Shown: positions 36,710-49,382, counted from the stretch's first letter. The stretch is 64,000 bases of DNA from Phaeosaccion multiseriatum (GCA_965112735.1 OZ218959.1:2418001-2482000); one strand, 5' to 3'. The notes: generated from the sequence alone by a model not told the origin. Numbers and translations are program-made.

Positions 36710-36808
36710 GAGGTATTTTTCTTGCGTTTGATCTCGATATAGAATTCTTTCCTTTCTTTGCTCCTCTTCCTCTACATGGTTACCTACATCCCCCCCTTCC
36801 TCCTCCTC

Positions 36809-36848
<40 letters not shown>

Positions 36849-37331
36849 GCCTCTGTAGGTGAATGGCTATACGGAGCCCTCTCTGGATGTTCTTTCCCAA
36901 CTCATCTCCGAACATGGAGGAGTCGTGGAGGGCTTCCATACGCAGGAAGTCACACACGTCATTGCAACCCATCTACCGCAGGGCAAGCTGGACGCCTTGA
37001 GAAAGATTACCAAAGTTCGAGTTTTGCACATTGTCACGCCGGCCTGGGTCCTCGAAAGCACTAAGCAGATGAAGCGGCTGCCTGAGAGCGACTTTGCCGT
37101 GGAGGGTCTCCTGGACAGGGGGACAAAAAGCATTCTGCAGCACTTTTCGAAGGAACAGCAGCAGCAAGAGGAGAAGATCGGCCGTCGGAAAGGACGGGAG
37201 GGTAGAGGAGTGCAGGCGGAGGCGGGTCAAGGCGAGCAGGGAAGGCTTTCTTCCAGTCTGCAACGGGATCCTGACACGGAGAACGAGGAGCAGTTCCGTC
37301 GACAGCGGCAGCAACAACAACAGCAGCAGCT

Positions 37332-37382
<51 letters not shown>

Positions 37383-38102
37383 GCAGGAGCAGCAACAGCA
37401 GCGTCTGCGGCCCCAGCGTCAGCAACCCCAGCAACAGCAAAACCAACAGCAGCCCCCGCAGCATCAGCAGCAGCAGCAGCAGCAGCACTATGAGCAACAG
37501 CCGCCACCGTCGCCGCCGCCGCAGCAGCAGTCCCAACGCCAATCCCACCGCATGTTGTCCACAAAAGACGACCCAGACTTCACCAAGAAGTATTGGAAGC
37601 GAAGCCGCTTGTCCTTCATCGGACGGTGGAGAAGTAGGTACGAAAAGACAGTGGCTGACTATAGAGCCAAGCGCCTGCGAGAGGGGAAGGAACAGCAGGG
37701 AGGCACCCAGGCGGGCAACAACACCTCGGATGGCTCTTCTTGCTTGGGCAAAGGACAGAGCAGGGTGGTGATGCACGTGGACATGGACTGCTTCTTCGTC
37801 GCCGTGCTGCTGCGCTCGAGGCCCGACCTGCAGGGCAAAGCTGTGGCGGTGGCGCACTCTCACACGCAAGGGAGCAACAACAACAACGGGAACAACGGCA
37901 ACCAGCAGTTGGTGATACAGCCGGCGCGGGACATGGACAGCACAAGCGAGATCAGTTCTTGCTCCTACGCGGCCCGGGCCAAGGGGGTGAAGGCGGGCAT
38001 GTTCCTCGGGGGGGCGTGGCAGCTGTGTCCAGAGCTCGTGGTGTTGCCCTACGACTTTGAGGCGTATACGGAGGTGAGTGCGTGCGTACGTGCGTGTGAT
38101 GG

Positions 38103-38146
<44 letters not shown>

Positions 38147-40556
38147 GGGGCGGAGGGGAGGGACAACAGTGGGAGGAAGGGAGTGTGTTTCTTCTTTGTG
38201 TTTTGAAAAGAGGAGATGAGACGAAACGAAACGGTGCGGCGAATGCTTCGGAGAGAGGGGACGTGTGAAACTTCTTCCCACTCACGCTGGCCAGTTGATT
38301 CGTGGGCAGACATACATTTCATATCCTCACGCGTTCCCCTCCCACCCTCTGCCCTCTCCCTCTTTGTCGCTCGATCTTACCTCTCTCTACTATGGACCCT
38401 GGGCGGTGTCACGCACTCACTCATTCAGGTGTCTGACACCGTGTACCAGATTCTACTCTCGTCGGCTCCCGTGGTCCGGGCAATGAGCTGCGATGAAGCC
38501 TACCTCGAGTATGCCGAGGGAAGCAACTTCGAAGAGATTGCCTCAGGGCTTCGGCAAAAGATCTTCCAACAGACTCAGTGCGTGGCCAGGTAAGCCCACA
38601 GGAGAAAACTTTAGACGGAGCTCTATTCAAGTTCCTAGCTGGCGAGTTTCTCTGACTGACTGCACGGAAGGAAAACCTGCCTCTTGACGGATCTCCCTCC
38701 TCACCCTTCCACTTGTCCTTTTCGCCTCACTCCCTCTCCCTCTCTCTCTCTACCAACATCTGTGTGCTGTGCTATGTGTCGTCGCCTCTCAGCATCGGAG
38801 GCTCCTGCAACATGCTGCTGGCAAGGATGGCAACGTCTCAAGCCAAGCCCGATGGCATGGTACGTGCAGGTGACGTGTGCCTCGAACACGAGTAACTTCA
38901 AAGACACTAGGCACAAAACTATTTGAGTGAACAAGACCTTTGTCCTGCTCCAATCCCATGGCCTCTCTTTTGGCCTTCCTCCTCGCCCTGTTTCGTGTGC
39001 CTGTCCTTGCGCGTTCCTTCAGCACTGGATCGACTTCGGCTCAGCCAAAGAGTTTCTCCGTACCAAGACCATCAGGAAGCTGCCCGGGGTGGGGTACCAG
39101 CGCGCCAAGATGCTAAAGAAGAAGATGCTCCCGGACAACACGGAGCGAGAGTTGACATGTGAGGACATTTGGAACGTCGATGTGGCTAGACTGAAAGAGT
39201 GGCTGGGGCCCAAGGAGGGCGAGAAGCTGCGTCAGAGCTCGATGGGCATTGACCCCACGGTGGTGCTTAAGGAGGCGGAGATGCAAAAGAGCATATCGGC
39301 GGAGATGAATTATGGCATACGCCTGGACAACGACGCCATGGCAGAAGGTACGCAACGACGGAGAGGGAGAGCGATTTCTTGGTTGTTGGCGCCTTCGATC
39401 GATCGGGAGAAGTACTACCTACCTACCTACCTCCGTCCCCCCTCACCCCTCCCCTCCCTTTGTTTTTGTCCCTCTCGCCGTATTTGCTTTCTTTTCTCAT
39501 TGCCAGGGGTGATGAAGCAGGTGGGCGAGGAACTGAGCAATCGAATGAGGGAAGCCAGGCTGCTCGGCAGGACCCTCACAGTGACGCTCATGCGAAAGAA
39601 ACATGTGAGTGGGTACGCAAAGAGGGAGAGGGAGAGCGATTTCTGGGTTGTTGGCCTCTTCGAGCTGGCGTGAACGTAAAGGAGAGACACTACCTGCGTA
39701 CCCTTTACCCCCTCACACCCCTCTCCTCACCCCTTTCGTTCGTTCCTTTCGCCCGTCTTGTCTGTCTTGCTTGTGGCGTTGCAGCTCCCCAAGGGCACGC
39801 GGCGGAAAGACCACGAGTACATTCGTAAAATGGGGCACGGCATCTGTGACAGCTTTTCCAAGAGTGAGACCTTGGGCTCTGCCACCAATGACGCTTCTGT
39901 GCTGGCCACCATTGGCTACAGGCTTCTCCAGAGCTTGAATTGCCCTCCTCAGGAGATGCGAGGGCTGGGCTTGCAGATGAGGAAGCTCGAAGCAGTCAAT
40001 GGGAAAGACAGCGGCAAGCAGCAGCATATTATGGGCAAGTGGCTCGGATCTGCTTCGTCCTCATCCCAAGTAGCCAGTGTCCGGCGCGAGGGGGGCGGTA
40101 GTGAGGGAAAGGGGAGGGCAGGATCATCCACGGGCGTGTCTCTGGTGCCGTCCTCTGTGGTTCCTGCGGGACAAGAGCAGCAGCAGGTGCTGGAGGAAGG
40201 GGGGGGGGGGGTGCGGGAACAGCGGCGAGCGGACTCTGGCAGCAATGCAAAGGGCAGCAAGACAAAGGGTGAAGGAGAGACAGTGGATGCGATGTCGTTC
40301 TCTGCTACTGCTGCTGCTGCTGCTGCTGCTGGTGGTGCTACCACTGCTGCTGCTGCTGCCGCTCCAGTCTCTCCTTCAGTACGCCACCACGAAAGCAGTC
40401 GGGCGGCGGACCTGGCGCCACCTTCGCCTCACCAGCAGCGACGGCAAAAGCGACCAAGGCAGCAACGCCTAAGCGCTGTTAAGCACCCTCCTCCTGCCCC
40501 GCCCTCCCCTCCCTTCAATCGTACGGCGAACTCAGCCTCCTGTTCACCTCCACAGG

Positions 40557-40592
<36 letters not shown>

Positions 40593-41530
40593 GACGGCAA
40601 AAGCAAGCAGGGGGGCGGCAGCAGCTTCTAAGTCCTGTCAGGAAGCGAAAGCAAACTCTGACTCCTCTCTCGCCGCCGAGGATGACCCCCCCACGGGCCA
40701 AAGGCTCTCCGTTTCTCTCATCGCCCCGCCTCTCTCAGCTGAGTGAGTCTCAGGTGGACGAGGGTTGGTTGCAGGCCGTACCTGAAGAGCTGCGAGCAGA
40801 GACGCTCCAGCCCCTGAGAGACAGACGTATGGCGATGGAAGTGCAGGAAAAGGAGAAGGAGAGCGGCGCCAGAGGTGCCGCTGCTGATCTATCCGCAAGG
40901 CAGATACCCCCTCCTCCTGCCCGCCAGCAGCAGCAGCAGCAACGACGGTCGCAGCCGCAACCGCAGCAGCAGCAGCACGAAAGGAGAGTGGCGGGAGCCG
41001 CCCATAAGCGCTCCCGTGTGGTGACTATTGACGCCTGGGCCAGGCTGCAAGAGATGAAGGGGGGCGGTCGGCTCCAAGGGGAGAGCGAGGCGGACGCTGA
41101 TCAGTCCATTGGAGACCGCCACGTGCTGGAAAGCTTGCCCTGGGAAGAGCAGCTTCGGTGGGCAAACCTCAGCGCCGCAGAGAGGAGGGGTCAGCTGGGA
41201 CGATACGAAGCAGGCGCTGCTGCTGCTGCTGCTGCTGGTGGTGGTGGTGGTGGTGGTGGAGGTGGCGGTGGCGGCGCCGCTGCTCGTGTTCCTCGGCGAG
41301 GAGAAGCCCGAGGAGGGGGGAGGGAGGGGGGAGAGTACAGAGGGCGGCAAAGCATAGACTTGGATGACCCATGTGGAGGGGCCTCGCTAAGTCAAGCCAT
41401 TTGTTTGGACCTGACGCCGCAGTCCCCGCCGCCCACCCTCCCCCAGCAGGGGCACGAGCAGCAGCGCCAGCAGCAGCCCAGTATCAAAACCAACATGAGA
41501 CGTGGCAGTGAGCAGCAGCACCACCACCAC

Positions 41531-41562
<32 letters not shown>

Positions 41563-41938
41563 AAGGAAAAGGAAAAGGAAAAGGGAGACTGGACAACAAG
41601 CTGCTACGACTGTAGAGCCCGGGAGGGGCTGCGGCGCCCCCCCGGTTGGCGACTTTTGCTGCTGGTCGTTCGAGTACCAGGACTTTGGAGCCGTGAGGGC
41701 GACACTCCGGGACTTTGTAGCAAGAGTGCCTCTCCCCTCGGCGGAGCAAGCGGCCATCCTGATGGCCTTTGTGGACAGGCATCTGCGGGGAAGCAGACCC
41801 GACACGGCAGAGCAGATGCTCCGGTGGATGAAGAGGGAGTGCAAGGATGGCAGCAGATGGGGCCTGGTGGCGAGGGAGATGGTGGACATGGCACAGGCAG
41901 CGGCGGTGGAGACTTTTCGCTGCCCTCTAGACATTTGA
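36472..41938 (+). CDS. REV1: REV1 DNA repair polymerase (deoxycytidyl transferase)
   Basis: Exons are 36472-36636, 36859-38073, 38429-38589, 38793-38859, 39023-39347, 39507-39604 and 39785-41938. They give 4185 nt, 1394 aa. After EGSIKTYMQHKMAKL comes a BRCT domain (VNGYTEPSLDVLSQLISEHG ... HVIATHLP). A poly-Q spacer follows, then the Y-family core: MHVDMDCFF near residue 359, SEISSCSYAARAKGVKAGMF, and MSCDEAYLE near 479. Next are the thumb and little finger (LPGVGYQRAKML, SAEMNYGIRL, GHGICD). DEGWLQAVPEELRAETL could be a ubiquitin-binding motif. The last 95 residues match the REV1 C-terminal domain that binds other translesion polymerases and REV7. It inserts dCMP opposite lesions in the nucleus. 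A 25-residue Asn/Gln insert with QLVIQ lies between palm strands. Confidence 0.95.
37306..37490 (+). repeat. (CAG)n/(CAA)n coding for poly-Gln in REV1
   Basis: An imperfect CAG-type array encodes the linker between the BRCT domain and the polymerase core of REV1. Gln codons are mixed CAG and CAA with Arg, Pro and Asn breaks. Confidence 0.9.
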
Positions 41939-42579
41939 CCCAACTCAAGTATCGTACGATGGTATGACGTCTTTGGTCTCAAGGAGAGGGTTCGGTAGCG
42001 GCTTCCTTGTATAAATTTGTACATTTTTACATACTTGGGTGAGGCACTGCGAACCCGTCTCTCTTGGGTGACCCGGCACGCTTTTCTCCTCTCGAACCCC
42101 TCCCCTCCTGCCCAGAAAGATAAGAGCACGTTGGCGCGGATGGTGCTTACTTCCTTGACTTTCATCACAGCTGGCCGCCGCCCCCTGTAAGGCTCGACTC
42201 GACTTGACCCGTCTTACTTGAAGGCCACGCACTTCAGTTCCGTGGTCGGTGTCGCTTGCTCCAACTCTTCTCGTCCGTCCGTCCGCCCGTCCACCTCGGA
42301 CACCATATCGAGCAGGAAGCGAGGAGGGATTGCAGTGGATGGAGATGGGCGTCCAGCCTCATACAGCCGAGTGCGCCTCCTGCTGGACTCTGGCCTCACA
42401 TGGGCCGTACTGGTGGCGCCAATCTCTTAACACCTTCTCCTCTCTCTCTCTCCATCTCATTCTTTGGGGGAGAGACAAGGCACTGTATGCCAGCCAGATA
42501 GCAGGACAAGAAGGGTGTCCATCGCGTATGGAACGTAGGCGGGGCTGCGGGGTCGAAGACGGGGTCGAAGACGAACCTT
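41939..42579. other. Tail-to-tail intergenic region, REV1 to RING gene
   Basis: Both flanking genes end here. A minus-strand frame at 42440-42214 reads IPPRFLLDMVSEVDG and ends KCVAFK; it looks gene-like but has no start, no clear splice partner and no recognised family. It may be an extra exon of the RING gene. A 13-base direct repeat (GGGGTCGAAGACG type) is at 42549-42573. Confidence 0.5.
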
Positions 42580-43195
42580 TTACGATATTGAGCATTTGTC
42601 GTCGTCTCTTAGCTTCGCGGCACAGGGAGGGCACCGGAAGTAAGCAGACGAAGAGGCCTTGGTTGTCGGGTCTCGAGAAAATACTTCACTATTGTACACA
42701 GCAGGGAGGAGAGAACGTACGAGACGAGCCATGATGTTTGCCAGAGGCATCGTTACTTGTTCACCTAAACTCAAGTAAGAGATCCCTGTCGCCAAATACT
42801 CACCGACAATCCATACAGCAAGCATTGCCCACGCGGGAGGATATCTGAGGCAAGCCCTGGTTGACTGTTTGTATGTTCGTGCAAAGGTAGGAAGGAGGAG
42901 AAGAGAGGAGGAGGGGAAGGTGAGAGAGGATTTAGGTCATTCGTCTTCCCGTCTCCTGCGTCCAGCACTCACCTTTGCTCAGGTCAGGAACTAGAGTCCG
43001 GCACAAGGGGCACGACCGCTCGGAGGCTAGCGATTTCTTGATACACTTGCGATGGAAGGTGTGGCCACAGCCGAGCCTCTTGATCAGGCTTCTCCGCAGC
43101 AGCGCCACACCCTCTCGCTCTTTCATGCCCTCTAGACAGATTGGACATTGGAGGAGGGAGGGATCTTCCGTTTCTACATCCCCGGCTCCCGCCAT
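42580..43195 (-). CDS. Small RING-H2 protein
   Basis: Exon 1 (43195-42973) begins MAGAGDVETED and carries CPICLEGMKEREG, LGCGHTFHRKCI and SCPLCRTLV. These are the eight zinc ligands of a RING-H2 finger, so ubiquitin ligase activity is expected. Exon 2, starting at 42764 after a tttag acceptor, joins in phase, adds about 60 residues with a lone CPPC pair, and ends at 42580. The total is 408 nt, 135 aa. Exon 1 is well supported. The exon 2 choice rests on phase and an open frame only; an alternative middle exon near 42875-42823 breaks the frame. It starts 241 bases from the divergent gene at 43437. Confidence 0.7.
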
Positions 43196-43436
43196 TGCAC
43201 TACGACAGAGGCAAAATTTCCCCCTGTCTCTCGAGAATTGGCCTCTCCGAGAATTGATTAAGGAACGCCTTCGGACAAAAAAACGTAACGGCGAACACTG
43301 CGGCAGCAATGGACGCAAGTTCGTAAACAGGCGTAGCGAGTGCGCGATAACCCCCCCTGCTTCGCTGCGACTTGTCGAGTGCCGGGCAGCGGCAAATAGT
43401 GTTTTAGTGAGTTCATATACTTCTCTAGGGAAAAGA
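43196..43436. promoter_or_regulatory. Compact shared 5' region
   Basis: Only 241 bases separate the start codons of the RING gene and the unknown gene on the plus strand, so a two-way promoter is likely. No core motif was identified. Confidence 0.4.
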
Positions 43437-46400
43437 ATGCCTTTGCAGGACAAGAAAACCCAAAGGAGGAGGCGCGCTGCTCGTATCATCGGGAGATTCC
43501 TCGCTGGCCTCCGCGGCGTGGTTGTACTTGCCCGGCTGCAAGGCCATGAGAAGACGTCTGTATCGCTTGTGCGGTCGGGACCGACAACTCTGTCTTCGAA
43601 CGTCTCATCCGCACTGGAAGAAGCTTGCAAGAGAGTCGTTAAAGACCTGCGCTTGCCCGCGGGAACGTCCAGCGAGCTGGCTTCCCTGACGCAGGACCTG
43701 ATAGTACATCTTATGGAGCAGGAGCGGTTCCGGCAGCAGCGCTGTCGCTCAAGCTGTGGCCTCAATTGTGAGAGCAGTCGAGGCGGCAAAAGGAGGAGGA
43801 GCCGGGAGGGCAAGTCACCGGCAGCGAGCAACCTTCGGCGTGGCCCAGGAGAAGCGCGGGTTTGCCACTCAGGAGGAGATGGAGAGAACGCTAAAGGAGG
43901 AGGAGGAGGAGGAGGAGGAGGAGGAGGAGGAGGAGGAGGAGGAGGAGGAGGAGAAAGGGAGGCTGCAGGGGACCAGGCATTGTCGTCATCGCTTGCAGAT
44001 GATGCTCGTGTTATCCTAGCCGTGCGCCACCGCGTGGTGGATATGGTTGCAAGGCAGAGAATAGTCTTGCGTGGAGGAAAGACAAGCATCAACAGCAGGA
44101 TCACGGCCAAAAGGAAGCACCCAGAGAGCCGTAAGATGGCGGCATTACACACGCCGAGACCAACGGGCGCAGACAGTCCCCAATACGCAACCTGTGGCAG
44201 ATCTTCTTGTACGGCGGAGCTCGTGCAACGTGTCCCACCCTTGCGGCACGAGGTGCCTTCTTCTCGCGGTGGTCAGTGTGGCGCAAGCAAGAAGGACAAG
44301 AAGACTCGCTCCTCGTCCTCCTTGTCCTCCTCGTCCTCCTCCTCCTCGTCCTCCTCCTCCTCCTCCTCCTCCTCCTCTTCCACTTCATCTTCCTCTTCCT
44401 CCTCCTTCGCCTCCTCCCCCTCTTTGATTTCATCTTTCTCTTCCTGCTGCGCTTCGAAAGATGGAGGACGACCCATACCTCTCGAGTACCCCCACCATCT
44501 TGGCTCGTGGGGAAAGTGTAGTGAGAGGGTGGTCAAGACGGCAGCAGGAGGAGGAGGAGGAGGAGGAGGAGGAGGAGGAGTTGGTGAAACAGCAGCAGAA
44601 AGTATGTTTTCACGCTCCAAGCGCCGTCCTCGGAGGACGAAACAGGAGGGAAGGCGGTGGGAGCGGGCTAAAGACGATGACGATGACGACTCCTGGTCCT
44701 CCGACGCGGCGTCTGTGGCAACCGCGTTGACGGCCTCCCCCACCCCCACCGGGACAAAGACTGTCTCTGGCTTGGAATACAGTAACCGTACTCACCCAGC
44801 AGCAGCCCCCAGCGACTCAGGGTCGAGGGATTTGGGTGTGAGCGTCACCAGCCGGGCGGGCTGTGGTGAAGATGAAGCACAGGCATTGGCCGAGACTTTC
44901 TCACCTACCAGCGTGGACAGTCTCTTCAGTCGTGGAGAGGCGTTAGACGGGCAGCAGGACGAAGAGGAGAAGCAGGAGCAGGAGGAGGAAGAGGGGGAGG
45001 GCGAGGAGGAGGAGGGGGAGGATGAGAAGCGGGAGGACGAGGAGCACGAGAAGAAGGAGGAGGAGCAGGAGCAGGAGCAGGAGGATGACAACCGGTCCTG
45101 GGGTGGCAGCAGGAGTGAAGAAGAAGAGATCGCTTCGTTAATTGATGCTGCTCGGCGACAACGACGAAGGCGGAAAGGGGTTCTCACTGAGACAACATTG
45201 GGAAAGCGAAAGACACTATTAGAACCGGAAGCGCAAGTCGCAGCGCCGGCATCAACACCACAAGTGACGGCATGCCTCCGCGCCGCCTCCTCACCCCTCT
45301 CTGTATCGGACCCACCGCCACCCCCTCACCTTTCTGTATCGCACTATCCCCCACCCCCACCCGTCCTGAAGCTGCGCGAAGGGCGTCAAAGGCGTAGGCA
45401 GCAGCAGCAGCAGCAGGAGCAGCAGCAGCAGCAGCAGCAGCAGGAGGAGGAGGAGGAGGAGGAGGAGGAGGAGGAGGAGGAGGAGGAGGAGGAAGGGGTG
45501 GAAGATGTAACGTATGCAACGCCCGCCGCCGCCGCCGCCACAGCAGCAGCAGCACCAGAAGAAGAAGAAGAAGAAGAAGAAGAAGAAGGAGGAGGAGGAG
45601 AAGGAGGAGGAGGAGGAGGAGGAGGAGGAGGAGGAGGAGGAGGAGGAGGAGGAGGAGGAGGAGGAGGAGGAGGAGGAGGAGGAGGAGGAGGAGGAGGAGG
45701 AGGAGGAGGAGGAGGAGGAGGAGGAGGAGGAGGAGGAGGAGGAGGAGGAGGAGGAGGAGGAGGAGGAGGAGGAGGAGGAGGAGGAGGAGGAGGAGGAGGA
45801 GCAGGAGCAGCAGCAGCAGCAGGAGGAGGAGGACCCGGGACAGCAGCCCGAAAAGAAGAGCGGGTCGCACAAGATGCAGACAAGAGAAGGTATGTAAGGC
45901 ATGCAGCAGTCACAGCAACAGCATCCACAGCAGCATCAGAACCAGCACCTACAGCCCGTTCCCCGTCTCGACGTGAAGAACAGCCCACCGTCGTCAAAGG
46001 AGGGGAAACGGGTACCCTCGGAAGAGAACGCCGTCGCCGCAGCAATAGCTTCAGTAGCCTGAGTAGCAGCGACCGTGTGCGTGAGCTCCTGCTGAACAGG
46101 GCGGATGCCAGTCTCATTGAGGCGGCTCGGACAACGGCCAGGGACCGGGTGAGGCTGAGGAAGAGGCGGCTGGCGGCTTTCGTTGCGGCGAGGGACGCAG
46201 AGGTGGCAACCATGCGGCAGCACAGTCTGCACAGGAGGTGGGTCGAGCAACGACAGGGGGTGGCAAAGGAGTATTGATCGATCCAACCATGTGGGATGGC
46301 ACTCCATGTGGTGGTGTGGCCACCAATCGTACATCCGGGAGATTCTCGTTGTTGTCAGACCTCCTCTTCTTCTTCCTCCTCTTCCCCTGTTGGATACCGT

Positions 46401-46975
46401 TTATTCACTCTCCGTAGCTCTCCCCCTTCCCTCCCCTCACTTTGCCTGTTCTAACCATGCCCAGGTGTCTGCAGCTCGGCCACCCCTTAGATTGCGTATC
46501 ACCAACTGCTGCGGCTACTATGGCTGCTGCTGAAAGAGTCGGATGGCTGGGGAGGGAGGAGTTGTTTCCCCTCAGGGAAGCAGTCGAGGAAGCAGAGACA
46601 GGGGGGGATTGGGACCGACGGAGACTCCGGCCCTTGTTCGACGGGGAGCGAGGCTTCTTCGGCCGAGCCGCGGAGACGCCCGAGTTGGTTGTACAGCACA
46701 GAAGTACGGCCTGGGGACCGCCTTTGCTTTGGAAGCACGCGGGGCGGGGTGGGCAAGAGGGCTTGCAGCAGTCCATGCGACAGGCGGCAACTCCAGCAGT
46801 TGGTGATATGGCAGCAGGACGAGGGGCGGCGAGCACGAATGGGTATAGGCTGTGTCGGCAGCGGCGGCAGCAACCCGAGAAGGGGGGGAAGGGGGAGGAG
46901 GCGCAAACGTCCTTCCTGCAGCAGAATGACATGTGGTCTTCGAGCCTCAGAGAGGGATACGAGCAGCGCTTCTGA
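43437..46975 (+). CDS. Unknown low-complexity protein with poly-Gly tract
   Basis: The ATG at 43437 opens a frame to 46277. A donor at 46238 (gtgggt) and acceptor at 46464 join in phase to an exon ending at 46975, giving 3312 nt, 1103 aa. The N-terminal 90 residues are the only ordinary sequence: RRRRAARIIGRFLAGLRGVV and SSALEEACKRVVKDLRLPAG, basic and helical. They recall a histone-fold or coiled segment without a clear match. A second ordinary block is VILAVRHRVVDMVARQR. A basic helical block, DASLIEAARTTARDRVRLRK, lies near the splice. Between them are Ser, Glu and a run of about 65 Gly (45604-45801). The last exon carries three TTGGTGATA-family copies. The function is unknown. The splice and second exon are less certain than the first frame. 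Confidence 0.5.
45418..45822 (+). repeat. (GGA)n coding for poly-Glu then poly-Gly
   Basis: Long GAG/GGA arrays shift from a Glu-coding phase (45440-45500 and 45560-45590) to a Gly-coding phase (45604-45801) within one reading frame. The array is frame-ambiguous: the same DNA is also open in the poly-Glu frame and, on the other strand, as poly-Pro, poly-Ser and poly-Leu. Confidence 0.9.
46494..46815. repeat. Three TTGGTGATA-family words in one exon
   Basis: A reverse copy is at 46494-46512, a variant TTGGTTGTA at about 46685 and a forward copy at 46795-46815. In the reading frame used they give VSPTAA, ELVVQ and AVGDMA. Confidence 0.85.
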
Positions 46976-47357
46976 TGTTTGTCCAAAACATGATGCATGC
47001 ATGGGAAGGCCGCTCGAGACTTGCAACATGGGGTCACCATTGTATGGAAACTTTGTACAAGAGAGGATTAAAATGTACGAAGTACTTTGTTGAGTGTAAG
47101 TAAGAATGGTACCACTCCTCCTCCTCCTCCTCCTCCGGCCCGTATGCCTGCCTGCTTTCCTTCTTCCTTCCCTGCCCCACAACGGGGGGAATGCGCCGTC
47201 TCTGTCTCTGTCTCTGTCTCTGTTTCTGTCCTTGTCTTTGTCCACCTTCCTAGCTCAAGTTGAGGGTGTCTTTAGTCGGGCGTCTCTTCCTTGCCTCACT
47301 TGGGTATCTCTCCCTTGCTATAGTTGGGCATCTCTGCCTTGCTTTAGTTGGGCATCT
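46976..47357. other. Tail-to-tail intergenic region
   Basis: This lies between the ends of the unknown gene and the LRR gene. It contains a (CTC)n tract (47119-47136), a (TCTCTG)n tract (47198-47226) and four diverged copies of a block around TTGGGCATCTCT (47280-47395) that run into the last LRR-gene exon. No separate gene is supported. Confidence 0.55.
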
Positions 47358-49382
47358 CTACCCTGCTATAACTACTTGGGCGTCTCGCAGGGCCAGAGCG
47401 CGGCGTTGCAGAGCATTTTGGGCCAACTCGTGCAGCTCCCCTTCCTCTAAGAATGGAGAGAGTACGTGAGTGAGTGGGTGAGTTATTGAGGCAAGGAGGG
47501 AGAGGGAGAGATAGAGCGAGATGGGTAGGGAAGCGAGGGAGGGCAGGCGAGGGGGACACATACACACACATGCGCACAAACAAACAGAGGTAGAAAAGAG
47601 AAAGAGGGAGGTAGGTAGGGAGGGAGGAAGGAAGGGAGGGAGAGAGAGAGAGGGAGAAGAGAGGGGAAAGGAGAGAGAATCAAAGAGGGAGGAAGCCAGG
47701 GTAAGCTGGGTACATGGGAGAGAGAGAGCAAAGAATGGGCCGCCTTTGAAAGAGCCCTTGGTCCTTCTCCCTGTTCCTATGGGGCTTTCACCCCCTTGCT
47801 GACCTCGCCCGCTTAGTGCCGCCTGTCCTGGACGCTCGATTTGGTCTCTTCCTCGTCTCTCCTCGCCCCTCTCTCACCCCCACACATACGTACACATACG
47901 TAATTCTGAGATTGATTCAATTCAGTCAGTATACTTCCTCTCTCTCGCGCCACCCCCACGCACCTGTGGACATGCCTCGTGTGCATTTGTCCTTGTCGAA
48001 CTTCCACCCCAGGGACTGCTCGGCCACCTGGAGGCACATGGACAGAGGCAGGCATATGGGCAGGCAGAGCCGTCGCGAGAACACAAAGGATATGTAGATA
48101 CAGGTAGTGAGGTGCTGTGTATCGTATCATTCAAGAGGTAACCGAACCCCCCTCTCCCCTCTCCTCTCTCACCTCCCACCTTCCCACCTCCGCCCCTGCT
48201 GCCCCTGCTGCGGCTGTACCACCAACTTCTGCCCCTGCCTCTGCCCCTGCCGCTGCTACTACCCCTCCTACTACCCCTGCTGCCGCTCGTACTCTCATAC
48301 TCTGACGCCTTCAACTCACCTGTCTGCAGATCTTCCTTGGGGGCAGCTCCTCCTCCAACTCTGCCCCCTTGGGCGGCTCAATGCTCATGTCGAGGGTGAA
48401 GCTCCACATGCCGCTGCGAGGGCACTTACGGGTCCACCCCATGGGAACCTGAGGCAGGCACATGGGCAGGCATGGATCAGGCATATGGGCAGGCATGGAT
48501 CAGGTATATGGGCAGGCATGGATCAGGCATATGGGCAGGCATGGATCAGGCATATGGGCAGGCATGGATCAGGCATATGGGCAGGCATGGATCAGGTATA
48601 TGGGCAGGCATGGATCAGGCATATGGGCAGGCATGGATCAGGCATATGGGCAGGCATGGATCAGGCATATGGGCAGGCATGGATCAGGCATATGGGCAGG
48701 CATGGATCAGGCATATGGGCAGGCATGGATCAGGCATATGGGCAGGCATGGATCAGGCATATGGGCAGGCATGGATCAGGCATATGGGCAGGCATGGATC
48801 AGGCATATGGGCAGGCATGGATCAGGCATATGGGCAGGCATGGATCAGGCATATGGGCAGGCATGGATCCGGCATATGGGCAGGCATGGATCAGGCATAT
48901 GGGCAGGCATGGATCAGGCATATGGGCAGGCATGGATCAGGCATATGGGCAGGCATGGATCAGGTATATGGGCAGGCATGGATCAGGCATATGGGCAGGC
49001 ATGGATCAGGCATATGGGCAGGCATGGATCAGGTATATGGGCAGGCATGGATCAGGCATATGGGGGGGGAGGGCAGGGCAGGGCAGGCTAATGAGTACGC
49101 CAAAGCCACACCGCGCCTCCATCCACCCAAACACTCACCCACTCACCCACTCACCCTCCTTGACAGCCCACCCCCCCCACACACCCGAACCCCCTGCTTT
49201 GCCTCCCTCACCTCGGGCATAAGCATCCCATTTAGTTCCATGTCTGTGAAGCAACACCGCATCCACTTGCGCAGCTCCGCAGCCCGCTTGGCACAGTCCC
49301 CCACGATGCGCAAGAGCATCGTTGCCATCTGTGAATCATCGGTTACAGACAGATCCAGCGAGTGCGACTGCATCGTCTGTTG

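Noticed and set aside
42823-42880. Possible middle exon of the RING gene
   Set aside because: It joins exon 1 in phase but leaves a phase that stops at once in the next exon; the direct join works.
48463-49066. Possible CRISPR array (23-bp repeats)
   Set aside because: Repeats are contiguous with no unique spacers and the host is a eukaryote.
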